Part shown: piece after piece, positions 52,789 through 59,407 of the stretch
Layout of the letters: the number at the start of each line of letters is the position of its first letter
Numbering within the stretch: the stretch's first letter is position 1
Source of the DNA: JADGQM01 sp964441945
Lineage (GTDB): Bacteria; Desulfobacterota; Syntrophobacteria; Syntrophobacterales; Syntrophobacteraceae
DNA length: 59,407 nucleotides
Assembly: GCA_964441945.1 (NCBI GenBank)
Contig: CAYTWB010000016.1
Coordinates: forward strand, 1 to 59,407
Direction of reading: 5' to 3'
Program-made: the position numbers and the translations under genes
The notes under the pieces: generated by a model
The model's database searches: none
Told to the model about the DNA's origin: nothing
Seen by the model: only the letters and a program-made list of their open reading frames with translations

Positions 52789-53655
52789 TCATGCCGCCTC
52801 GTCTGTCCCGAGTGGGTCATAACGGTCCGGCCGGACGCCTGGCCGGGAGTGCCCCCTGAAGCACTGGATCATGATCAGATAGAGGGTAGCAAGGCCGTAA
52901 GCGGCCAGAGTCCCGAGATAAATGCCGCAGCGCGGGTACAAGACGGCCACCGCCAGGGTGTAGGCGACCAGTGATCCCATGCCCTTGGGAAAACTCTTTA
53001 AAACGGCATGAACGCAGGGCGCATCGTAGCTGTAGTGGATGATCATCAGCAACGGCAGGGTTGTCATGGGAAAGGCGGCAAATAATCCTGCCCAGGCAGG
53101 TCCGACCATCCCTGCCGTCGACGTGATGAGAATGACGACGCCGGCAGCGAAGAACGCGCGGAAAAGGAGCAGCTGTGCCGTACATCGCACCTTTTCTGCG
53201 ATCATCACGTCTTCTATATTCCTGAACAGATGATGGAACACTAGAATGGCAACGATCGGCAGGAGGAGCGACAGGATGAAACTCGCCCGCAGGAAGTGCA
53301 GACCCCACGCGGCGATGAAATAAACGGCGGCACCTGCCGTTGAGGCCAACAGAATGTTAGTCCGTTTGCCAAGTTTTCCGGCTTGCAGCGAGGACCAGTA
53401 GTAGCCGTGGGCGAAAGCCAGGGTGGCGACCAGCCCGAGCAGAGTGTAAAGGGCACTTTCCGCTGCAAAGGCAGGCCCCATTTCAAAGCCCAGGAAAAAG
53501 AGACTGATGGCCGCTCCAAGCGGAAAGGCGGCAATGATCCCTGCAAACCTGGGACTCACCGCCTCCGCCAGCACCGACAGGGCCACCACCATCAACACTG
53601 CCGTTATCGTCTTGATCCCCGTCAACAGGACGGGCAGTTCAATCAACCCTTGCAT
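52789..53655 (-). CDS. Integral membrane protein with internal duplication
   Basis: 288 residues, about nine or ten helices, no signal peptide. Two halves repeat a pattern: S-P-R-F-A-G-I-I-A-A-F-P-L in the first and G-P-A-W-A-G-L-F-A-A-F-P-M in the second, so it arose by duplication of a four- or five-helix unit, as in DMT-type transporters. Family not recognised. No clear ribosome site precedes the ATG. Confidence 0.75.
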   Translation of the reverse strand: MQGLIELPVLLTGIKTITAVLMVVALSVLAEAVSPRFAGIIAAFPLGAAISLFFLGFEMGPAFAAESALYTLLGLVATLAFAHGYYWSSLQAGKLGKRTNILLASTAGAAVYFIAAWGLHFLRASFILSLLLPIVAILVFHHLFRNIEDVMIAEKVRCTAQLLLFRAFFAAGVVILITSTAGMVGPAWAGLFAAFPMTTLPLLMIIHYSYDAPCVHAVLKSFPKGMGSLVAYTLAVAVLYPRCGIYLGTLAAYGLATLYLIMIQCFRGHSRPGVRPDRYDPLGTDEAA

Positions 53656-53964
53656 CTCGATCCAATCGTTCGAAGATAGACGCGCCCCCCAGGCCGATGC
53701 TTTGCTCCACCCTCAATGCTCAAGCAAAGGTTCCGGTCATCATCAAGCAAGAGAAGGATGATGGTCATGAGTCTCTTTCTTTGGCTTCTGCACGGGGAAA
53801 ACTGAGACGTCGAGGGTCAGGCTTTTTCTGCCGGCAACACGGCCCGACAGTCAATGGGATCGAACCCCTGAAACTTGCCCACCCCGAGTTCCAGGATAAA
53901 CGTTTGTCAGGGTTTGGAACAGGTGAGGAGCTTGTTCTTCGCACCGCAAGTTCGTTCCCCCCTT

Positions 53965-53988
53965 GTTCCCACGCTCTGCGTGGGAGCC
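53965..53988. repeat. Single GTTCCCACGCTCTGCGTGGG hairpin
   Basis: One copy of the dispersed element described at 44608. The gap 53656-54176 (about 520 bases) also holds a GACACGAAGA/TCTTCGTGTC inverted repeat at about 54086-54147 and no gene. Confidence 0.8.
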
Positions 53989-54176
53989 AGTGAGGGGCGC
54001 CGGACGGGGGAGAACGAATTCAAAACCTGATCCGGATCTTTAGCGCCCTTCAGGTGGAGCTGAAACAGAGCAATTCAAACCCGAAGACACGAAGAGATGA
54101 TCCCAACGATATCAGCAGCTTTCTTCACGTTCTTCGTGTCTTCGTGTTTAGAAATGGAAATTCCTATACCATGACC

Positions 54177-54533
54177 CTATTCAGCCGCCTCATCATCTGG
54201 TTCGGACAGAACCCCTTGGGCGGATGATTTGGCTTTGCCGGGCTTAGCACTTGAGTCAGCCTTGCCCGTTTGTTTGGATGCAGCCTTCTTGCCCGATGAA
54301 TCTGCCTGCTTCTTTGCGCAACTGTCCAAGTCGTCGCTGCTTGTTGCTGCTTTAACGCAGGCCTTTTCCTGCTGGAGTTTCTTCATTCGCTTGTCGAGAT
54401 CCTTCAGCCTCTGGGCCTTCCTCTGTTCAATCGTTGTGGCTGATGGGTTCGATGACTTCTTACTTTCCATTGCGAACCCTGACCCGGTGAAAATCAGCGC
54501 CAGTAACGCTGCTGCGACTACTGTTCCTCTCAT
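54177..54533 (-). CDS. Small exported Lys/Ser-rich protein
   Basis: 118 residues: signal peptide (1-22, ending S-G-F-A), then a Lys-, Ser- and Gln-rich chain with a short coiled coil (R-L-K-D-L-D-K-R-M-K-K-L) and two Cys that could pair. Resembles PsiF-type phosphate-starvation proteins in size and composition (C-V-K-A-A ... C-A-K-K). AAAGGAGG precedes ATG 54533. Function unknown. Confidence 0.7.
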   Translation of the reverse strand: MRGTVVAAALLALIFTGSGFAMESKKSSNPSATTIEQRKAQRLKDLDKRMKKLQQEKACVKAATSSDDLDSCAKKQADSSGKKAASKQTGKADSSAKPGKAKSSAQGVLSEPDDEAAE

Positions 54534-54752
54534 GTTTCCTCCTTTAGTGAATAGATCTTCCATCTCTATGTCGACTTTTGGTGCGCCTGGTGCTTCGTGA
54601 AATACACTCATTTTATGGGCTATAGCAATAGCGATGTTACGAAGGTATTGAGCAATTGGGGTGTCGGAATTATTGTTTAGACTACCCAGCAACCGGATTG
54701 AACTTTTTGGTTTAATCGCAAGCCGCATGTGATCTGCGCGATGGAGGCTGCC

Positions 54753-55724
54753 ATGAGAGTGATTGTGACCGCAAGACTGCCAAAAGAGGCTTTATCGTTG
54801 ATCTCCCACCACCATCAGGTAGAGACGTACGACGATGACGTACCCATGGACCGGGGCAAATTGCTGGCGGGTTTGGCAGACAAGGAAGGACTCCTTTGTA
54901 CGATCACTGACCGTATTGATGAAGAGGCGCTGGAGCATGCCCCGTCTCTGAGAGTGATTGCCAACAATGGTGTCGGCTTCGATCATATTGATATCGATGC
55001 CGCAACCCGGAGGGGAATTCCAGTAACCAACACACCGGGAGTCCTCACGGACGCAACTGCCGACCTCACCTTTGCGTTGATCCTTGCGACCTCTCGAAGA
55101 GTTGTAGAGGGAGACAGGCATACGAGGGAGGGGAAATTCAGATACTTTGCACCACTCCAATTCCTCGGACAGGATGTGAGCGGTAAAACCCTCGGGATCG
55201 TGGGTTTTGGGCGAATTGGAAAAGCCGTAGCCAGGAGGGCTGCCGGGTTCAACATGAGAGTCATTTATTTCAAAAGGTCCCGGCTCGAACCGTCGGTGGA
55301 AAAAGAGCTGAATGTTGTTTTCACACCTTTCGAAAGGCTTTTGAGGGAAGCCGATTTCGTGACGCTTCACGTACCGCTGACACCAGAAACACGACATCTC
55401 ATCGGCAAACGCGAACTGGGGACCATGAAACCCTCCGCTTGCCTGATCAACACGGCACGCGGTCCGGTGGTCGATGAGAAGGCCCTGGTGGAAGCCCTGG
55501 GAAACGGGATAATTCATGCGGCCGGCCTCGATGTTTATGAAAACGAGCCGGAACTGAGCCCAGGCCTTGTGGATCTTGATAATGTGATCCTTCTTCCCCA
55601 CATGGGGAGCGCCACCATCGAAACCCGTACCAGAATGGCTTTCATGGCGGCAGAGAACCTGCTGGCAGGGCTTAAGGGCGACCCTCCTCCGAATTGCCTC
55701 AACTGTTCTGTGCTCAATGAATAG
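54753..55724 (+). CDS. D-2-hydroxyacid dehydrogenase (glyoxylate/hydroxypyruvate reductase type)
   Basis: 323 residues. NAD(P) site G-F-G-R-I-G at 151-156; catalytic R236 (N-T-A-R-G-P), E265 (Y-E-N-E-P) and H283 (L-P-H-M-G-S). Reduces 2-oxoacids such as glyoxylate or hydroxypyruvate to D-2-hydroxyacids. GGAGG lies 6 bases before ATG 54753; GTG 54729 and ATG 54741 are in frame but less likely. Confidence 0.92.
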   Translation: MRVIVTARLPKEALSLISHHHQVETYDDDVPMDRGKLLAGLADKEGLLCTITDRIDEEALEHAPSLRVIANNGVGFDHIDIDAATRRGIPVTNTPGVLTDATADLTFALILATSRRVVEGDRHTREGKFRYFAPLQFLGQDVSGKTLGIVGFGRIGKAVARRAAGFNMRVIYFKRSRLEPSVEKELNVVFTPFERLLREADFVTLHVPLTPETRHLIGKRELGTMKPSACLINTARGPVVDEKALVEALGNGIIHAAGLDVYENEPELSPGLVDLDNVILLPHMGSATIETRTRMAFMAAENLLAGLKGDPPPNCLNCSVLNE

Positions 55725-55855
55725 GAAGTGTCAAGCGGAACAAAGGTCCTGGGGAGACAGGTCCCGCCGGTGAGTGTTTTGCCGTTTTGCCGACGACAAA
55801 CAGCGAATTCGCAGGAGAGCGGCTATACTCTGGTTTGATAGGAGATTGAAGCAGC

Positions 55856-56026
55856 TCAACGTACCGGATGGCAGTATGGAGGGAAGGGACTGACCCGGTC
55901 ACCTTCACACCCGAATGTATTGGGACCACCGGAAGATGTCGATTGATAGGCGTCCATCCCGGCGCAGCCGTTGATGAGCAAGGCAAAGACTATAAGCACC
56001 ATGCAGAATAAAGTTTTCCATTTCAT
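55856..56026 (-). CDS. Small lipoprotein
   Basis: 56 residues. A signal peptide with lipobox L-I-N-G-C (Cys 21) is followed by a short Gly/Ser/Pro-rich tail with two more cysteines. AAGGGGG lies 8 bases before ATG 56026. Size resembles entericidin-type lipoproteins, but there is no clear family match. Confidence 0.6.
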   Translation of the reverse strand: MKWKTLFCMVLIVFALLINGCAGMDAYQSTSSGGPNTFGCEGDRVSPFPPYCHPVR

Positions 56027-56201
56027 AAGATCATCCCCCTTGTTATCCCACATAGACGTGCAAATGCCCGGAGCGGCCCTTTCGGTTTTCATTATATCTC
56101 AATCGGGAGGTTTTTGTCTTTGACCATTCCCTGATCTCCCTGTTCCTGACCGAAACCGGCGGCTAATCTGTTGCATTGGAGCTCAGCGACTCCTGCTCCC
56201 C

Positions 56202-57122
56202 TCATGGCCTCTGCCAGAGCCATGCCGCACCACGGACTCCGCTGGAATCCCCATGACTGTTTCGGAGGATCGGTGTTTCCGCCTCCCGACCGAACACATA
56301 GGACGATAGCTGCGGCGGCACCAACTCGTAAAGTTCGTCGACGTTACTCATACCCCCGCCGAGAACGATCACATCCGGGTCCAAGACGTTGATGACATGG
56401 GCCAGGGATCGAGCCAGACGGTTGGCATATCGATCCAATGCGCCCATGGCAGCCCGATCCCCGCTGCGGGCAAGCGCGACAATCTCCTCCCCCTTGAGCT
56501 TGTGACGTTCGCAGTTTGGTGATTCCAGGGTTGTTCGGGCGTAGTCGTCCGCAAACCCTGTTCCCGAGATCCATTTTTCGATGCAGGAGTACTTCCCACA
56601 CCAGCATAGAGGACCTGGATACTCTTCCTCATTCATCCAGGGAAGTGGGTTGTGCCCCCACTCTCCTGCCACCAGGCTTGCTCCAGCCCATGGCTTCCCG
56701 TCGACAGCGATACCGGCCCCACAACCCGTCCCGAGGATCACGGCAAAGACGACATGGTAGCCCGCGCCCGCACCGTCGACCGCTTCGGAAAGCGCAAGGC
56801 AGTTCGCATCGTTCATGCAGCGCACCTCACGGTTGAGGACGCGGCCCAAGTCCCGGTCCAGGGGATGACCGTTCAGGACGTTTGTGTTGGCGTTCTTGAC
56901 GCACCCTGTCCGGGCGGAGATCGTACCGGGAATGCCGACACCCACCGTCCCGTTCCGGGCAAGGATGGATTCCGCCTCAGTGATCAATCCGGCAATGGTC
57001 GCTACGATCCCTTCGTAGCTGCTGAAGTCGGTATCGATCCGCTTCCGGTAGATTCCTGTCCCGTTCTCGTCAAGTGCAATGATCTCGGTTTTCGTGCCTC
57101 CCAGATCGATCCCCAATCGCAT
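56202..57122 (-). CDS. ROK-family sugar kinase
   Basis: 306 residues. ATP-binding D-L-G-G-T-K near the start, the phosphate motif G-T-G-C-G-A-G, and the ROK zinc site as G-H-N-P and C-W-C-G-K-Y-S-C-I-E (the usual glycine before the last Cys is Ser). Phosphorylates a hexose, fructose or N-acetylamino sugar; the exact substrate is not determined. AGAAGGGG precedes ATG 57122; TTG 57143 rejected. Confidence 0.9.
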   Translation of the reverse strand: MRLGIDLGGTKTEIIALDENGTGIYRKRIDTDFSSYEGIVATIAGLITEAESILARNGTVGVGIPGTISARTGCVKNANTNVLNGHPLDRDLGRVLNREVRCMNDANCLALSEAVDGAGAGYHVVFAVILGTGCGAGIAVDGKPWAGASLVAGEWGHNPLPWMNEEEYPGPLCWCGKYSCIEKWISGTGFADDYARTTLESPNCERHKLKGEEIVALARSGDRAAMGALDRYANRLARSLAHVINVLDPDVIVLGGGMSNVDELYELVPPQLSSYVFGREAETPILRNSHGDSSGVRGAAWLWQRP

Positions 57123-57214
57123 TGGAGCCCCTTCTTGCAGCAAGTACAGGGTTTTGCGGCAAATAACCCTCTGTGATGATTGAATCTCCGCGGTCGGAAT
57201 GAACTATCTCACCC

Positions 57215-58405
57215 TTAACAGGAATGATCAAGACCCGCCGATCCCAGGGACCTGGCGAAGACAAGGAGCGCCATGTCCTGGTTGGGAGCTCCAATCAGAG
57301 AGATCCCCACCGGGCAGCCCTGGAAGGTTACCAGGGGGAGGGTTATCTGCGGGAGGCCGGCCAGTCCCGCCGGGCAGGTCAGTGCAAGCGTACGCTGTCG
57401 GACCTCGTTGAGAGCCTCTTCAGGGGTGTCTTTGAGGGGAGCAATGCTTGGGGCCGTGGGAAGACAGATGACGGCATCATCCTGCAGCCATTCCAGAAGT
57501 TGGGTTCGAATCGCAGTCCGCGCTGGTTCGGCCTCGGCTCGCTGGGCATGGGTGACCTGTGATGCCCGCTGGAAGCGTTTCTCGATGTCCGGGGCCAATC
57601 GGGGATGCACCTGCCGGAGCCATGCCTGGTGCGTTTGCCAGGCTTCGTAGTCCTTGAGCACCAGTTCGGTTTTGGCCCAGGATGCGAGGAGTATCTGAGT
57701 CAGGTGTATGCTGGTCACGGATTGGAAGTGGGGGCGGAGGCTGTCGAGGCTCTTTTGCAGAACATCCTGAAGCGGTGCATCCACCAAGGCGAAAGCATCC
57801 TCGGCGATGAGCAGCCGCCGGAGGGGAGCGGGCGGTGATGGGTCGGCCAGCAGTACCTTGCCCGCGCGGCAGAGGACATTCGGATCACGGGCCAGCCAAC
57901 CAACCGTGTCGAAGCTTGGAGCCAGAGGAACAACCCCCTCGGTGGATGTCCTGCCATGAGTGGGGCGCAGGCCGAACAGGCCGCAATAGCCGGCAGGGAT
58001 GCGAATGGAGCCGCTCGTATCCGTTCCCAGCGCAAAATCGACAAGACCGCCGGCTACGGCGGATGCCGAGCCGCTCGAAGAGCCCCCCGGGACTCGATCC
58101 GGCGCCGCCGAATTGAGTGGCGTCCCATAGTGAACATTCTTTCCGCTGAGGCTGAAGGCAAGTTCATCGGTGATGGTTTTTCCCACCAGGTGAGCACCGG
58201 CCTCCAGCAGGGCCTGGACCGAAGGGGCCGTCTTCACCGCCGGGCCATGCGTGCGCAGCCAGTCGGGATTGCCGGCGCCGGTTACATAACCCTGGACATC
58301 GAACAAATCCTTGACGGCAAAGGTCAACCCGTCCAGTGCCCCTCCCGAAGCGCCTTGTCCCCTGATGTCAAGCAGTCTGAAAAATGCTCGCAAGAAATCG
58401 TCCAT
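57215..58405 (-). CDS. Amidase signature protein
   Basis: 396 residues, cytosolic. The Ser-cisSer-Lys triad is in place: K32 in F-A-V-K-D, a cis-Ser in G-G-S-S-S-G-S at 107-113 and S133 in T-D-T-S-G-S-I-R-I-P-A. Hydrolyses an amide; the substrate is unknown and the protein is shorter than GatA (about 480). AGGGAGAG precedes the ATG. The ROK gene lies downstream on the same strand, 93 bases on. Confidence 0.92.
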   Translation of the reverse strand: MDDFLRAFFRLLDIRGQGASGGALDGLTFAVKDLFDVQGYVTGAGNPDWLRTHGPAVKTAPSVQALLEAGAHLVGKTITDELAFSLSGKNVHYGTPLNSAAPDRVPGGSSSGSASAVAGGLVDFALGTDTSGSIRIPAGYCGLFGLRPTHGRTSTEGVVPLAPSFDTVGWLARDPNVLCRAGKVLLADPSPPAPLRRLLIAEDAFALVDAPLQDVLQKSLDSLRPHFQSVTSIHLTQILLASWAKTELVLKDYEAWQTHQAWLRQVHPRLAPDIEKRFQRASQVTHAQRAEAEPARTAIRTQLLEWLQDDAVICLPTAPSIAPLKDTPEEALNEVRQRTLALTCPAGLAGLPQITLPLVTFQGCPVGISLIGAPNQDMALLVFARSLGSAGLDHSC

Positions 58406-58672
58406 GGAATTCTCTCCCTTGCCCCGCCCCGGATGATTCTACCACTTTGGACTGGCAGCTCGATGAAGGCGAGATTGACGTCCAGGTCAAGCGAAGATCG
58501 AGAGGACAAGGATGGCGGCAGAGGCGGTTGAGCGCGTTTCTGACACTGGAAGGTTTCACCGCTTATCGGACGCAGTGTCCGACAAGCGGATGGAGAACGC
58601 TGAAGGCTGTGGGGAAAACCCATCCTTCTCGCAAGACCGCCAAGCGAGAAGCAAATCTCTCATTCCCGGTCT

Positions 58673-59074
58673 CTACTGTTTTTTCAGGTTTCCTACAAAC
58701 GCGGTGCCATTGATCGACATGTAAAGCTGGAAAGAAATCTTATTTCCGTTCAGTTTTCCAAAACCCATCAGATTGTCACCCGTGGTAGGCTCATATCCCG
58801 CGACAGTGATATTACTTTTCTTAACAGTACCTGTGATTGGAAAACCATAGAAAAGCTCCGGGGGACTCATCTGAAAAGACCCCTGGATAAAACCCGATTG
58901 CTCCACAAAGACTGTAAAAACAATCGAACCGGTAGTGACAACCCCCATTCTGTCCATGTAGGTAGCCGTTCCCGTCCATGAGCCGACAAGGTCCGGCGGG
59001 GCGGCAAAGATGCCCTGCACTGCAGCTACACTCAGCAATAAGACCAAAGCGCTACAAAAGATGATCCTTTTCAT
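58673..59074 (-). CDS. Small exported beta-rich protein, function unknown
   Basis: 133 residues: signal peptide (1-24, ending G-I-F-A), then alternating beta strands (L-V-G-S-W-T-G-T-A-T; G-S-I-V-F-T-V-F; I-S-F-Q-L-Y-M) suggesting a lipocalin-like or small barrel fold. AGGAGGAG precedes ATG 59074; the open frame to 59245 has no good start. Not recognised. The gap 58406-58672 holds nothing seen. Confidence 0.65.
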   Translation of the reverse strand: MKRIIFCSALVLLLSVAAVQGIFAAPPDLVGSWTGTATYMDRMGVVTTGSIVFTVFVEQSGFIQGSFQMSPPELFYGFPITGTVKKSNITVAGYEPTTGDNLMGFGKLNGNKISFQLYMSINGTAFVGNLKKQ

Positions 59075-59251
59075 AACTCCTCCTATTTTGACAAGGCATT
59101 TGAAATCACGAACGAAATCTCCAGGGACGAAAACTAGCGGTTCCACGTTACCAATTATAGCCCTCACCAACTTGCTTGAAAAGCGGAGCAAGTCCCGCGA
59201 AGTGCAGGCAGGTTTCTCCATTTGAGTCTTCGTGACTTCAACCAATCACCC

Positions 59252-59372
59252 GAGCCTCTTGCAGAACTCAAGAATTCCGTCACCCCGGCGCAGGCCGGGG
59301 TCCAGAAATCACCGGGTGGACTGGATTCCGGCCTTCGCCGGAATGACGTGCAGGGACTTTTGCAGGAGGCTC
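59252..59372. repeat. MITE-like element with GAGCCTCYTGCARAA ends
   Basis: About 120 bases with 15-base imperfect terminal inverted repeats (GAGCCTCTTGCAGAA at 59252; TTTTGCAGGAGGCTC ending at 59372), containing a CCCCGGCGCAGGCCGGGG hairpin and an ATTCCGGCCTTCGCCGGAAT hairpin. No coding capacity; the rest of 59075-59407 is empty. Confidence 0.7.
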
Positions 59373-59407
59373 ACCCGTGTGTGATTTTGCAGAAGGGTTA
59401 AAAGGAT

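Overview
The window looks like a piece of chromosome from a strictly anaerobic member of the Desulfobacterota (Syntrophobacter or Desulfacinum type). This is inferred from gene content: class I hybrid cluster protein, FprA, rubredoxin, FmdE, many sigma-54 regulators and several families of palindromic dispersed repeats. No rRNA, tRNA or CRISPR array was recognised.

Layout. (1) 941-11860, plus strand: an FtsX permease, a LolD/MacB-type ATPase, a very large protein fusing a catalytically dead M28-peptidase-like domain to an FtsX permease, two neighbouring OPT-like (DUF6785-type) membrane proteins and an FmdE protein with a C-terminal Cys4 zinc finger. This is the best candidate here for an undescribed system. 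(2) 12825-15273: a HisKA_2 sensor kinase and a LuxR-type response regulator. (3) 15426-16909: a gene cut in half at the end of a decayed tyrosine integrase, marking the edge of an inserted region. (4) 17039-23725: an arsenic operon (arsR, thioredoxin-like genes, arsC, acr3, a CDF-MauE/DoxX fusion, arsM) carrying several decayed genes. (5) 23697-31770: a ZraSR-like sigma-54 two-component system with two ZraP/CpxP-like periplasmic proteins, divergent sigma-54 promoters with upstream palindromes, a thioredoxin, a CcdA-like thiol transporter, an ArsP-like permease and a DUF1573 protein. (6) 32207-35890: TetR, rubredoxin, hcp and fprA behind a clear TetR-type palindrome and ended by a strong terminator, followed by an SDR-DUF2867 protein, a cytosolic tandem Cache protein and a flavin reductase (to 39343). 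(7) 39715-48600: a second NtrC/kinase pair, a truncated chemoreceptor with a sigma-54-like promoter, a hybrid kinase and an iron alcohol dehydrogenase. (8) 49133-59074: housekeeping and accessory genes (PspA-like, L,D-transpeptidase, a tandem Cys4 protein, Rnk, a membrane protein, a 2-hydroxyacid dehydrogenase, a ROK kinase, an amidase and small exported proteins) separated by repeat-rich gaps.

How the parts fit. Blocks 4 and 5 together read as a metal/metalloid island: ArsR is expected to sense arsenite, ArsC and the thioredoxins to reduce arsenate, Acr3 and ArsP to export, ArsM to methylate, and the sigma-54 system to sense envelope metal stress and drive the ZraP-thioredoxin-CcdA-permease operon. 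Block 6 is a nitric oxide/oxygen defence operon in which rubredoxin would feed electrons to FprA. Functions are assigned from motifs read by eye; no database search was run.
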